From Choristoneura fumiferana (taxonomy: Eukaryota > Arthropoda > Insecta > Lepidoptera > Tortricidae): a DNA stretch of 64,000 nucleotides. Each line of letters begins with the position of its first letter. The first letter of the stretch is position 1. This document shows positions 1-11,130 of this stretch, in pieces. The stretch is from NCBI RefSeq assembly GCF_025370935.1, contig NC_133477.1:3431341-3495340 (forward strand), written 5' to 3'. Below the pieces are notes generated by a model that searched no databases, had not been told where the DNA came from, and was given only the letters and a program-made list of their open reading frames with translations. The position numbers and the translations under genes were made by a program.

Positions 1-720
1 GTGTATTAGCGTCATTACAACATAGCAAAAGAAAGAAAACATTTATATTAGTAAAAAAACATAATATTAAAGGATTACGTTTGGTCCAGTAAGTCAATAA
101 TCTGTCATTTTATTGTCAAAAATAAGTGTTTAGGTATTTTTTTTACGAAAAATCAATTATATTATATAAGCCAGTTAGTAAAAGTACCCACGATATTTTC
201 GTACGAATTGTAGATATTATGCCAAAGTAATCTGTACTTTAATCTTAGGAATTTAGGTACAATCACTTTACCAAGGATAGGTAAGGTACTATGCGCGTCT
301 TTTATATCAACGCAATAATAGAGCGTGTTGGCAACAAAACCTGAAATAATTGATTGTGATTACGAAAGGCAAGTTTGTAAACAAATAATTATTATAATTA
401 TGTGCACTAACTCTATTGACTGTTATTAGAGTTAGGTACGAAGGAACATGATAAAAAGGTAACCTTATTGTGAGACTTCTATGTATCGGAAATAGGGTCT
501 GATATAGAAATATGATGAATTGACATCTAGCTATTCTAAACGCCTAGGCTTTACTATATAAAAGGCTCAAATTATGTTATTGAATGGCAACTTTGAATAA
601 TTAAAATACTTGAATTTCAGATCCAAATGGAATCAGATAAACATGTCTCTTTTTAAAAATTCGAATCCGGAAAGTGAAAAAATCAAATGTATAACTTGCC
701 AAAGCTTAACGTAGTGTGAC
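1..720. other. AT-rich DNA, nothing recognised
   Basis: No coding signature, tRNA-like box or clear inverted repeat was found here. Only short homopolymer runs and ordinary AT-rich sequence are visible. Confidence 0.5.
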
Positions 721-723
721 GCA

Positions 724-1610
724 TTAACTTCGATGGTAAATATATGACTGCTTTTTCGCTCTGGACTCAATAGCCGCACCGAAGTTGAGACTATATTGAA
801 GGTCTAACCCAAGAACCACAACGTGGTCTTTAGGTGGTAAGGATACCCTCCTCTGGACAGTAGGAGCCAAAGTGAACGGTCTGCGCTTAGCGGTAAACAG
901 ATATGCCTGTGTCTTGGCAGCACTGAACTGGACCAAGTTGGCCGAGCCCCAGTCGGACATGGCCTCCCAGGTCGAATTCGTCCGCTGTACCATAACCTCC
1001 CTGAGTGCCCGATCTTATCATCGCTGGCCCGGGCCCGGCCGTTAGAAAGGTACCTCTCTGCAATTTTGCGTCATCTGCGTACCCAAAGACATCGGGTATG
1101 AGCAAATCGTTGATGTGCAGCAATAATAGAGTAGCAGATAGGACCAATCCCTGAGGCACCCCGGCATTGATTGCCATGAGATCAGATGAGCATTCGTTAA
1201 TGACGACTCGATTAGATCGGTTCCGCAGGAAATCAGAGATCCATGAGCATAGGACAGGAGGAATCCTGCTAAGAAGGCCTCTGTACCAGACCCTATCGAA
1301 TGCCATGGAATAGAGACACAGCAAGAGCTTCACCATGCTTCTCAACACGTTCACACCAAATGTGAGTAGCATTTACCAGAAGGTCCCTAGTGGACCGATT
1401 TCGGCGGAACCCGTATTGGCGTTCACTGAGGAGATCGTTACCTTCTAGATATACCTACCAGGAACTTAGCATTCAATACACGCTCCATTACCTTACATAG
1501 TATGGAGGTGATTGCGATAGGCCGATAGTTCGACGGGTCGGCACGACTGCCCTTTTTGGGTAGGTACTGGCTGCACATAAGCAATCTTTCACGATATCGG
1601 GACCTGCCCC
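724..1610 (-). mobile_element. Jockey-like LINE reverse transcriptase, broken
   Basis: The minus strand encodes a degraded non-LTR reverse transcriptase. In order it shows the N-terminal finger region (KKGSRADPSNYRPIAITSIL, near 1490-1560), QYGFRRNRST (near 1400), AFDRVWYRGLL (near 1285), NAGVPQGLVLSATLLLLHIN (near 1110-1170) and the active-site box GYADDA (near 1066-1086). After that come WGSANLVQFSAAKTQAYLFT and related thumb residues to about 760. The reading frame shifts around 1000 and again near 1370-1440, so no intact protein can be made. The element stops inside the thumb region; no 3' UTR or tail follows. This fits the jockey/CR1 superfamily common in Lepidoptera, but the exact clade cannot be named without a search. 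Confidence 0.85.
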
Positions 1611-1671
1611 AACTTGAGGGAGAGCCTGAACAGACGTGTCAAAACCGGAGACAGTTCCGGAGCACAAGTGT

Positions 1672-2451
1672 TTAAAACAATTCCAGGTATAGTTTATTCC
1701 TAGTTTTATTCACGTCCAGAGAACGCAGCGTTCTTAAAACCTCCATTTGGTGTATTTTGACCTCCTGCTTAAACGTACCACAATGAGAAATGGAGGGAGG
1801 CGCTACACTACCATCATCAAGACGCGAATTTTCCGCAAACAGAGAGACAAACAGGTTTGCCTTCTCCGCTGCAGTGTGAGCTAGCGACTTATCCGACTTC
1901 AGCAGTGGTGGCAGTGACGGACGACAGAAATTGGACTCCACCGATTTGGCTAAGGACGAAAACGCTTAAGGAATGTATTTTCTTTCTTTCTTTTCTCTCC
2001 TTACTCTTAGAGGGGTAGGAAGCAAATTTGGCACCAATACAACCAACATAGAGGAATCGCGCTTTCCGTATGACCTTTTTGCAGGACATGGCAGCTTTGT
2101 TGAAGAGCTGTTTCTTAACGTGTACATCCGGTCCGGAGCTTTGCGACATCGAGCATCAGCCCACAATAAGTAAGCAAATAGAGTGCTTAATAGCTTCAGC
2201 TTGAGTGCACTCAGCGTTAAACCATGGGCAAGATTTGCCACCAGTGGATACGTCAGTGAAAGGAATGAAATATTCCATACTCTGACGCAACACATCGGTA
2301 ACAGCTTCTGCGCAGCTCGACGAATCGTTACTGGGAAAGCAAGTTTTCTGCCATGAATAGGAAGCAAAGAAATGATGCATCTCATCCCAATCTGCTTACT
2401 TGTATCGCCATACTCGCCGAGTACCGATTGAGCAATCGGGAGGAGAGTACT
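1672..2451 (-). mobile_element. Same LINE: region between endonuclease and RT, broken
   Basis: The minus strand continues the LINE protein between the endonuclease and RT domains. Recognisable pieces are MRCIISLLPIHGRKLAF and its frame-shifted twin MHHFFASYSWQKTCF (near 2340-2400), PWFNAECTQAEAIK (near 2180-2235) and VESNFCRPSLPPLLKSDKSLAHTA (near 1870-1940). The frame changes several times. An AG-rich stretch around 1970-2010 reads as repeated Lys/Glu/Arg codons and looks like simple-sequence expansion inside the old coding region. Order and strand match the RT fragment at 724-1610, so both belong to one insertion. Confidence 0.75.
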
Positions 2452-2622
2452 GATAGATAGATAGATAGATAGATAGATATAATCTTTATTCTTCAAAACA
2501 AAGACATGGCTTAGTAGCTAAAGAGTAATAAAACTAACAATTAAATAAAAACATACATTAAATAACAATTAAACAGATCAGACACATAAATGAGAAGCCA
2601 TGTGATGCACTGAAGAACAGGC
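2452..2622 (-). mobile_element. Small retroelement 3' end with (GATA)n tail, inserted in the LINE
   Basis: On the minus strand this reads as AT-rich 3' UTR-like DNA, then AATAAAGATTATATC, then six tetranucleotide units (plus-strand GATA at 2455-2479). It splits the LINE coding sequence between the endonuclease end (SDHYLVKFVAPVLQC) and the linker. An AATAAA-type signal just before a tetranucleotide tail is typical of LINE or SINE 3' ends. The boundary near 2622 is inferred from where LINE protein homology stops. Confidence 0.5.
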
Positions 2623-3186
2623 GCTACAAATTTCACCAGATAATGGTCAGAAGTACCCAAAAGGGAAGACACCGACACATTGTACCTGTCTGGATCAGTC
2701 GTCAGCAGAAGGTCCAAGAAATTAGGCGTGTGCAAGGCAACATCCGGTATGCGAGTCGGTTGTTTAACCAGCTGGGCGAGATCTAGCTCTTCCTGCATGG
2801 TCCATGACTTGGTACGGGAACAACCAGTCCTCGCAGTGAGCATTAAAGTCCCCCAAGAAAACCAACTACGCAAGCGGATACCGTTGCTGAACCACACACC
2901 TTGCCGTAACACTGAAGTGATCAAAGACCCTGGTCGTCTCCAAGTCACCGCTGTGCGACCGATAGATCAGAGCGTAAACCGTTTGTTCAACACCAGTGTC
3001 CATCAGTAGCCAAAGAATGGAAAAGCTAGGATCCTCAAGGTTGCGGAGACGCTGAGTACAGATGTCATCACGAACGTACAAGCAGACCTCAGCACGTGGC
3101 TTAAAAGTATGCTCCAGGCTGTACCCTGGGTAGTGTGGGTAGTCGGTGGGCAAGAGATCACCACCGCCCATATACATCTGCAACAC
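2623..3186 (-). mobile_element. Same LINE: apurinic-like endonuclease fragment, broken
   Basis: Minus-strand fragments of the LINE endonuclease: EHTFKPRAEVCLYVRDDICT (near 3040-3110), then a degenerate interior including GTLMLTARTGC in a shifted frame where the GDFNAH motif of this family would lie (near 2830). LAQLVKQPTRIPDVALHTPN and FLDLLLTTDPDRYNVSVSSL follow, ending in GTSDHYLVKF (near 2635-2660). The SDH box is the catalytic His motif of the exonuclease-endonuclease-phosphatase fold. Two frame changes separate the pieces. The N-terminal catalytic Asn/Glu strands are missing: the homology begins abruptly where SINE-like sequence (family G) takes over near 3150. Confidence 0.8.
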
Positions 3187-3290
3187 CAGGGGTATTGCAG
3201 ACGCATTGCCAACCTAGAGGCCTAAGATGGGATACCTCACATGCCAGTAATTTCACCTGAAGAAAAGAAGGAGATGAGAAAGACAAAAGT
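3150..3290 (-). repeat. Family G repeat fused to the LINE 5' side
   Basis: The minus strand reads GGTGAAATTACTGGCATGTG and then a stretch matching the family G copy at 47520-47640 (cccatcttaggcct, ggtgttgcagatg, gggcggtggtgatctc). It breaks off inside the repeat and continues straight into the LINE endonuclease. This may be the original 5' portion of the LINE family or an insertion. Confidence 0.6.
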
Positions 3291-3860
3291 TAACAGGTTA
3301 GAAAAGACGGCAGTTGAACAGACACAGTGCTGCTCACCCAGCAGCACACGAAAATGAGCCATAACACAAGGAGCCTGGTCTGGTGACTGCGGGGACGCCC
3401 GAACCCCCCAAAGACGGCTTTCGGGTTCCCTCCACGGTCGCCAACCGGCACTACAGCACATCTTCGGGATTTTTCGCAAGTTAACGGGGCAGCCTTTCAA
3501 AGTTGGCGAAACCTCTACTTGGGCCCCCTACTAACTGCCGTCGGCCAGCGGAGCACCGTGCTTCGGATTCCGCTATCCTCCACGAACAGGCACCCGGTGC
3601 AGCAAACTGATGGCACCGAAACCGGTTTGCACGCAAGTCCCTGTCCAGACCCGTCCCTCCACATGGCTACTCCTAAGACCGTTTGGCAGCATAACTTAGT
3701 TAGGTGGGTGGTGACAAACCGCGGCCGAAGCCTACCACCAGAATGAGGTTGTTCATTTGGCGCTACCTAGGGGACACGTGTGGGTAACTAGAGCTAAAGC
3801 CCACGGACGCGAACAGCTTTATCCCCCAATAGTTGACGATAGGCAGATAACACGATAACA
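3291..3860 (-). repeat. GC-rich segment, probably LINE 5' region
   Basis: This stretch is clearly richer in G and C than the surroundings and lies immediately 5' of the degraded LINE on its coding strand. It holds open stretches of about 75-85 codons, but none shows a recognisable domain. The likeliest reading is the LINE's 5' UTR or first-ORF remnant. No zinc-knuckle motif was seen. Confidence 0.4.
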
Positions 3861-3940
3861 AGAACCAATGTCAAATAAAACTTAAAAGTTTCTACGATTT
3901 CCTGTGTTTCCTTTGAATTTAGTAATATTGATTAAAGTCA

Positions 3941-4073
3941 GCAGGGCTAACTACGAAACTCGAAACTCGGAGTTCGTGTCGTGCGGTCCCTCTGACACTT
4001 ATACTATTTAATACGAGAGCGAGAGGGACAGTACGATACGAACTTCGAGTTTCGAGTTTCGTAGTAGCCCTGC
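3941..4073. mobile_element. Family T palindromic MITE, copy 1
   Basis: The element begins GCAGGGCTAACTACGAAACT and ends in the near-complement (TTTCGTAGTAGCCCTGC). Almost the whole 133 bp folds on itself, with a short centre around TACTATTTAATACG. Two further copies lie at 27815-27939 and 34319-34453. Confidence 0.8.
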
Positions 4074-4690
4074 AGACGGTCCATTAGTGATCATTCGTTA
4101 AAGTAATCTAAAAATTAGTATGTTGTATATCAAAACATTTAACTTGCAAGTCTATTGAGTATTTGTAATGTTTTATGATTATCATTTAATGGTGCTTAAG
4201 CATTATGCAGTTGTAAAATAGTTTGATTATTGGTGAATAAGCATTAAACACAGTTTGATAAGAAATTGATTAACGCCATTAAGTAAATTGAAGATAAAAA
4301 AACTAGAATAAATATCCCGTTAGTCATCTGAAATTATGATATACATAACCAATTCTTACGTTTAGTCCTTTTACCTTATTGCGTTGTCTCAAAAAGTTGG
4401 AGACGAATGACTAAAGCGCCACCTATCTTCTGAACTATTGTACTTAGGTCAAAATTATACATTTCAGTTCATAGTATGCTGAATTGACTTTCATATAGTC
4501 TTTGAAATTCTAGAATGTGTTCACAAAGAAAAGAGTTATGAATTTTTTTCGTCAAAAAAAAACTTTAAATCGCTCTCCTGTAAAGTTGGTCAAATGTCGC
4601 TTTAGTATCTTTACCTCCGAAGCGACGATATATAGATTTGATAGAAAAAATACAAAATAAATTAATTAAACATACAGTGGAAGGCTCACC
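4074..4690. other. AT-rich DNA, nothing recognised
   Basis: No domain-bearing ORF, tRNA-like box or inverted repeat was recognised between the palindromic element and the LINE fragment at 4699. Confidence 0.4.
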
Positions 4691-4698
4691 AGTCGGGC

Positions 4699-5185
4699 AC
4701 ACCGTTCAGCGGTGATAGTATTGTATCACTAAAGGATCGACGCACATTCAGAAACCAAATTCTTTTGCATAATATTCTTTCGAATAGAACTGACTCCCCA
4801 TATCTGTTACATAAAATATGTCTTAGAGTACCTCGTCCTAATACGCGACTCATAAAGCTGTTTCATGTCCCGTTTACTCGTAGAAGATATGCTTCCAATG
4901 CATTTATACGTAGAGCTTGTAAAACCTACAATAATTCATTTTCGGAATTAGATATATTCAACCTTTCTCTTAACAGGTTTAAAGCTGCCCTGTTAAGACA
5001 TTAGTTTCGTTTTGTTCATCTAAATTATTGTTTAATAGGTCATTTATATTCTTTGTACGTGTTACTCTACTGTATAATTTAATAGTGGCATATTTGCTGG
5101 TCTATGTTTCGTTTAAGTCTTATTTTCTTAAGTTTTTTATTTTCTATATTGTACCGTTTTTTGCCCAAATAAATATTAAACATTA
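4699..5185 (+). mobile_element. LINE 3' end (RT C-terminus plus 3' UTR)
   Basis: The plus strand encodes SLKDRRTFRNQILLHNILSN, DSPYLLHKICLRVPRPNTR, LFHVPFTRRRYASNAFIRRA and FSELDIFNLSLNRFKAALLR, then a stop at 5002-5004. This is the usual C-terminal tail of lepidopteran jockey/CR1-type reverse transcriptases, which ends about 80-100 residues after the RT domain. AT-rich 3' UTR follows and ends near CCCAAATAAATATTAAACA. The same UTR ending recurs at 17167-17187. The copy is 5'-truncated, as expected for target-primed reverse transcription. Confidence 0.75.
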
Positions 5186-6898
5186 ATTAGATTTAGGAAA
5201 AAAACATAAATAATAACAATTCGTTTTCTTTATAGTTTGTTTTAGAACATTACAAAGAAATTATTGTTCCGACCTAACAGACCTTATTTTATTAGGTAAG
5301 CCCGTGAAAAGAAGAAACATTTACTTGGGCAAAATACGACACTAAATGTACAGTTAAAGAAATCAAGCATAATACAGCTAAAAAAAGCAAATTAAAAATA
5401 AAGTTAATTTCATTCTCATTAGTGCCAGAAAGCGCAAAATAAGAACCACATTCAGGGTGATGCTGTGGCGAGCCGCAGCGCTGGTTTTAAGTGTGACCCT
5501 TTTGTCACGGTCATGCAATTTTTTTTAAATCTGCTTTGGGAAAGGCAACTGAAATAAAGTCCATACATCCATTAGGTACTTACAAACATTCTTTCTTGAC
5601 CATTTTTTTAAGCATTGGTTTGTTTCTTCACAAACATGATTCAAATTGTATGTTTTATGGTCGTTATAGGAGTTACGAAGCTTAACTCAGAAAGCAGTCT
5701 TCGACTTCGGGTTTTCAGAACAGATATCGATCGTAATTCCTTACTTATTGCTCTTAAAAAACTATGTACTGTAATGAACGTCGGTCATATTTGAACGAGC
5801 GGCCTTTTTTATTATGAAAGAAGTGTAAAAGTAAAAGTTTTTTTTCGTAAATGAATTTTGTGGAGAAAAGCGACGCAGGTCAATCAGGCAGAGCACCTAA
5901 GCGCTCACTGTTTCTCTGCGTTGAAGTGACAGAGAATCAATATGTCGTCAGCGTGGCGTGTCTTTACTCATCAAAAATTTGCAAATAAAATAAATGCAAA
6001 GAAATTACGATTTAGATTTAAGAAATAACACAATAGCTATTATTATTACGTTTTGTTTGTAAATCAGACTTAGTAATTTGATTATAGTGTCTTTATAAAA
6101 TAACGGAGTATTTTTGGTTTCTAAATCAAAGTAAGAGCTCACTTTGGAATAAAATCTATCGAGCCAAATTAGTTTAATCGTGCTAACTCAGGAATACGAT
6201 CAAGATTATCGTAATATTTTTTTTATTACCACGAAATGCACCAATTTTATACCACCTCTCTTTAAAAATAGCAGTGAGTGGCGTTGGTCGCCTCTTAATA
6301 TCAAATACTATGTGGTACCATCAGCCAAATATGTGGTCTACCACCATAAAGTTGATAATCGTTTGCAAGTCATAACACAAGAGTGCCAATAGACGTGTCT
6401 GTCAACTTGAAAGTTCGACTTTAGGGACATTATCTATTTGATAGGAACTTGTTTAAAAATTGATAGACCACTTATTTGGCTGATGGTACATCCAAGTGGC
6501 GAGTTGTCATTGTGGCGTTCTAAGGGAGTGGCTTTTGTTCAACAGTGGTCTTTTTTCGGCTATGATGACGAAGTAAAAGCTTGTAAAAAAGAATCCACTT
6601 ACAGACTAAAGAGTAACCTACATACACACCTACATTTTTCAGTACATGCAATACAAAGTTGCATTGCATAATGCCAATACTTGTCGGTCTGGCTCTACTT
6701 TTACTTTTGCTCGGGAAACCAAACAAAACTAGTTTGATTCGGTTAATTGTCTTAATGGTTTAACAAAAGGCGATAAGTAGAGCGAGAAGGGTTCAAAATG
6801 TCCTATCATTCTTTTTCTTGCACACACACTAGGCCAGGCCATTGCTATGAAAATAGTACTCACATCTATTTAATTGAATGGCTGTTTTGACTGACATA
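5186..6898. other. AT-rich DNA, nothing recognised
   Basis: ORFs of up to about 77 codons occur here but show no domain, codon bias or splice-bounded structure. No clear repeat boundaries were found. Confidence 0.4.
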
Positions 6899-7143
6899 GT
6901 ACAGTCGAGTGCAAAAATATGTACAGTCGAGATCATAAACTTATGAGCAAACATTTAATCCAAAATATCTGAACACGCTTCTATGCCGTTAACTAGAGCC
7001 GTCTTCGTATATTTTTGATAAAATATTTTCTCACATTTTTATGAACTCTACTGCACCACAGACTATTCCTACCTAATAAGGCCGTATCCCTACCATATTT
7101 TTGAGTGGTTCGAATAGATACATATTTTTGCACTTGACTGTAC
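6899..7143. mobile_element. MITE with 25-bp terminal inverted repeats
   Basis: The left end GTACAGTCGAGTGCAAAAAT and the right end ATTTTTGCACTTGACTGTAC are near-perfect complements. The 245-bp interior has no ORF. The ACAGTC...GACTGT ends resemble those of the elements at 39374-39507 and 10092-10212. Confidence 0.75.
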
Positions 7144-7180
7144 CAAACAATCTAAACTAAGATAAACGTCCGTTAAATAG

Positions 7181-7480
7181 CAGTAGCCGAGTAGTTTCAC
7201 CTATAACCTCTCAAACATAGGATCGTGGGTTCAAACCCGGGTTCGCACCTCAGTGTTTGGAAATTCATGTGTGATATTTCATTAGAAATTTAGCACGAGC
7301 ACTTTAAACTTACGAAAATTGAAACCTGCACGAAACTGCGAAGCAATTCAACGATGTGTGTGAAATTACCAATCTCATTGCACCCGCGTGGGAACTAATG
7401 CGGCCCAAGCCCTCTCATTATGAGAGGAGGCCTGTGCCTAGTAATGGGACGTAGAATGAGCCGGCATGACTCAATGGCCA
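7181..7480 (+). mobile_element. SINE family A, copy 1 (degraded)
   Basis: tRNA-derived SINE: the B-box-like GGTTCAAACCCGGGTTCGCA lies near 7230, followed by the family body (CACGAG, CCTGCACGAAACTGCGAAG, CCCAAGCCCTCTCATTATGA, GGAGGCCTGTGCC). The 3' end is decayed and the GAT tail is lost. Related copies are at 12587, 26041, 41709 and 45833. Confidence 0.8.
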
Positions 7481-7757
7481 CCCTTTAGTAGAGTATCAAA
7501 TATTTATCATAAAAAAAACTCTACCCGATTTCCTATTTGCATCCGTGTAGACGTAAATATAAATAACATTTTATGCTTATCGAGTACTAAAACGGGGATA
7601 AAACTAACGGGCCTCCAGGACTCATAAAATACATCGTAAACTATATGGTTACATCCTCCTAAGAGACTGCCAAATTGTACCGAGAATCCTCTGAAACTTT
7701 AATGTGTCGAGACTGAACTGCCTTTGGTTAAAAATACAAAGTTTGAAACGTATTGAA

Positions 7758-8060
7758 CATCATCATCATCATCTCAGCCGTAGGACGTCCACTGTTGGAC
7801 ATAGGCCTCCCCCACAGACCTCCAGTTGCTTCGGTTGGCAGCGGCCTGCATCCACCGTGAACCTGCGGCTTTAACCAGGTCATCCGTCCATCTTGTTGGT
7901 GGACGTCCTACGCTGTGCTTGCTGATCCGCGGCCTCCACTCGAGAACTTCCGCTCGCCGTGCTATATGGCCCGCCCATTGCCACTTCAACGAGCTGATTC
8001 GCTTGTCTATGTCGGTGACCCTTGTTCTTCTACGTATCTCCTCATTTCTCTGTATTGAAC
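7758..8060 (-). mobile_element. RTE-like LINE 3' end
   Basis: The minus strand encodes KWQWAGHIARRAEVLEWRPR, SVGRPPTRWTDDLVKAAGSR and RSNWRSVGEAYVQQWTSYG. This is the stereotyped C-terminus of lepidopteran RTE-type endonuclease/reverse transcriptases. The 3' UTR is very short and the tail is a (GAT)n run (CATCATCATCATC on plus at 7760). The copy is severely 5'-truncated. Confidence 0.85.
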
Positions 8061-8104
8061 ATAAAGCGTAATATTTTCAAATAAGTAGGTACCTAGTGAG
8101 CGCA

Positions 8105-8220
8105 TTTTTTTTTCAGATCGGACGGACTGAAAATTGAGGGTTCCATATTTTAAAAGGCGAAAAGGAACCCTAATGTAATCACTTCGTAGTCGTCCGTCTG
8201 TCCAGACTATTTTCCTCAGA
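8105..8220. repeat. Fragment with GGGTTCC / GGAACCC inverted motif (family J-like)
   Basis: GAGGGTTCCATATTTTAAAA is followed by GGCGAAAAGGAACCCTAATG, then GTCCGTCTGTCCAGAC. The pairing of GGGTTCC and GGAACCC and the GTCCGTCTGTC run resemble the ends of the full family J repeat at 45170-45697. Confidence 0.45.
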
Positions 8221-8414
8221 AATATTTAGAGATATCAAGTTAAAATTATAATAATAAATAGTGCATAGCTGCAGTTCGTTGGAGCTATCAAAAAAAAAAA
8301 AAGTTCTAAATTCAAGCAAACAAGAGATACAGCAAACTACAACACAACACAAACAAGCAAGGTAAATAGTAGCGGAAAAACAGGGTAAGCGATTCCGCTA
8401 CCCTTTTTCTCAAA

Positions 8415-8480
8415 AAGGTTGTAGTTCATTGATACGGACCTCAGCGAAGTAACGCCTCATTCAACCAATTATTTATTTTT
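8415..8480. repeat. Family K fold-back fragment
   Basis: TTCATTGATACGGACCTCAG followed by CGAAGTAACGCCTCATTCAA matches the terminal part of family K (compare 24530 and 29828-29870). Confidence 0.55.
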
Positions 8481-8766
8481 TAGCTAACGTTCTCGTGAAG
8501 TGGCTTTTACGTAGCTAAAAACTGAATAAATGTTCACTGTGTACCTTAAAACTCCCATGACTCTACCACTTTGACAAAAATACAAAAACTGACTAACGAA
8601 AAAAAAGATACGGTCAAAGATTACAACCTTTTCAAAATGCAATTTCATTCAGCCACAAGAATCAAAACCTATTAGGTACTTCTCATTCATAGTGAATTGT
8701 GAAATTTGACAAGCAATAAGATATAAGGCATAAAGCATAAATGTTGCCCGAGACTTCGGCTGCCCA

Positions 8767-8858
8767 GTACCACTACCATGAGTTTACAGTGACCGTACTC
8801 TATAGCGACGGCGTAAATTATTTGTAGAGGCGCTTTACAATTTTCATGGTAGTGGTAC
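8767..8858. mobile_element. Small MITE, 92 bp
   Basis: The ends GTACCACTACCATGA and TCATGGTAGTGGTAC are perfect 15-bp complements. The interior includes TAGCGACGGCGTAAATT. No coding content. Confidence 0.7.
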
Positions 8859-8859
8859 A

Positions 8860-10090
8860 GAATAAGAGTACGTTTACCGCTATTGTGCGAAAATTATGCA
8901 TTTTTCGGGGATAAAATTATGTTAAATAATATTTTTTCAATTTACTTAATGATCCACGAAAAAAAAAGATTAATAATTAAAATAACTACCTACACAGATT
9001 TATTTCAGCTGGATTGCTTGTTGGTTTTGTTTGTACAAAACCCACAATGCCTGAGTATAACTCATACTTGTTTAAACTAGTTATTCTCTAAAATGAAGCC
9101 AGTCGGTCCTTCGAGCCTTGTAATGCCGCATCTTAACGCTGGCAACAAAAGTTAGGCGCTCCGCTGATTTATGTGCCGGACGTGAGTGAAAAACAAAGAG
9201 TCACTGCATCTTAGAAATGCTTCAAAGTAGGTACGTGAGAAATATTCTCGTAAAACTGTTAAGTACCTAACTACGACAGATGTGTTTTATTTTGTGTTTG
9301 TGATCCCTATTTTACGAATGACATTATTATACAAAACATTGTGGGACTATCTCTGACACAACAGGCGGTGACAAACTTCTAATGTCTTGGTTAGGTTTTA
9401 GAATTGATCAATTCATTATATGGCCGATCATTTAATAGATGATTATATTTCAAGACATGGCTAGCTACATAGACCATTTTCATTAAGAAATAAATAAAAT
9501 TTAATTCAGACCCCTATTTCAGCTTCGGATAAAATTGTAAGTACTTTAATAAAAAAACATTTAAGCCAATTATTTTTTCAAAAGCAGTTTCACAGTGGTA
9601 CTGGCCAGGATTAGAACTCTGCACCCCTAGATTCACCGTGCCGAACTCGTTTTATCATATACACCAAAGTATTCCTGATCTACCCCTCGATCAAATACAT
9701 ACTTACTCAAAAAACATAAATTTTCGTTGAACAGACGTCTGAAGAAGAAGTGATAATTGTTTGTTTGTTTTTATGTAGAACTTAGGAGTAATTTCAAAAC
9801 TATTTATCCAATTTCAAAATCTCTGTCATTCATAAAAAGTTTCACCATTTCAGGTTAACATAGGCTACTTTTTCCCTTGCAAAGTACAAAGTTGCAAGGC
9901 AAGTGAGACGTTGACGAAATTACGAGCAACAGCTAACCAGAATTACACTCAAAATATGTATACAAGCACACGAATGTAGTGTCATGTCAACAGTACACTG
10001 TACAAGATACCATCGAGGTTGAGGCATGACCTTTGTACTTACTCGATGTTATGTCAGTACGTCGTTTATAGAGTACTTACGACTAGAGAT
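8860..10090. other. AT-rich DNA, nothing firm recognised
   Basis: Only a possible Helitron-like remnant near 9855 (TTAACATAGGCTACTTTTTC) was noticed. No gene signature. Confidence 0.35.
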
Positions 10091-10091
10091 G

Positions 10092-10212
10092 GTACAAACT
10101 CCACAGCGGAGCATACAAAAATGTCCGACACGTCCCAACGGCTCTAGAAATAGAGTCGTATCGGATAATTTTACACGCTCTGTTGTGTCAGATATTGGTA
10201 CTGGTGACTGTA
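10092..10212. mobile_element. MITE family U, copy 1
   Basis: GTACAAACTCCACAGCGGAG at the left and AGATATTGGTACTGGTGACT at the right are imperfect complements. The interior GCTCTAGAAATAGAGTCGTA matches the copy at 39374-39507 closely. Confidence 0.6.
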
Positions 10213-10564
10213 ACAAGCTCACATCTTAGCTACCGTAAATCGATCCACAGTACAACCCTGTAACACAAAGACATAGTACATCATTTGATTGACCATGGAA
10301 ATCACTAGGCTATTTGTTATAAAACGGTTAAACTATTTAGGTACGGGTCAAGGTTAACATCTGCTTATAATAATTTAGAGACTCTAAAGTTACAAGCCCT
10401 TTACAGATTATAACGTGAAGACTCAAATCGAATAACAAAACGTTGATTAAATAACTGAAAATGTAAAAGTAATTCGGTCAAAATTGAGATATAAATAAAG
10501 GAGTTAGATTTTTTCGTTATTTAGACGAAAACCTAAAGACAGTTCTCGTCAACAGCCATCATCT

Positions 10565-10589
10565 CCTCTTGCCAACAGCTGGCAAGAGG
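10565..10589. other. Perfect 10-bp hairpin
   Basis: CCTCTTGCCA and TGGCAAGAGG are exact complements separated by ACAGC. No function can be assigned. Confidence 0.5.
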
Positions 10590-10976
10590 TAATAAAATGA
10601 ATTAAACTTCGGAGAGTGACACGAGCAACTTAATGGAGGTTCGATCTTGATAAATGTTTAAATTGGATCGAAACAGACTTTGGGTTATAATGGAGATTTT
10701 AAAAACTTTCGAGTGGATTATTCAATATTTAAAGACTAGCGTATACCCAGGCTGCCCTTGTTGGATTTGCAACTCTGTGTGAAATCACTAAATTCATCCA
10801 CATACCTGTCTACTTACATCATGCAAATGCAGATGGCGCAGGATCAATCTGGCAGTCAGGGCTAATTTAATTTGTTATTCTACTCTTAGCTTTATCCCGC
10901 AGGTTTACCAGTGGAACCTAAGATATAATGAATATACTAGCTGAATTTCAAGTTTCTAGAACCTTAACATAGTCGT

Positions 10977-11130
10977 GATACAATACAATACAATACAATA
11001 ACTCTTTATTGCACACCAATACAGTAAACAGTACAGAGAACACAAGTATATACATAGAGATTTTCTAAGGTAAGCAATAGGCGGCCTTATCGCTTCAGAG
11101 CGATCTCTTCCAGGCAACCTTTACAATGGA
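10977..11130 (-). mobile_element. Retroelement 3' end family L, copy 1
   Basis: The minus strand reads GGAAGAGATCGCTCTGAAGC, then GATAAGGCCGCCTATTGCTT, GTGCAATAAAGAG and a (TTGTA)n tail (plus-strand (ATACA)n at 10978-10999). The AATAAAG signal before a pentanucleotide tail marks a LINE or SINE 3' end. Other copies are at 19689, 40155 and 57850. Confidence 0.7.

Noticed and set aside
10565..10589. Transcription terminator hairpin
   Set aside because: A perfect stem followed by AT-rich DNA resembles a bacterial terminator, but nothing else here is bacterial and no gene ends nearby.
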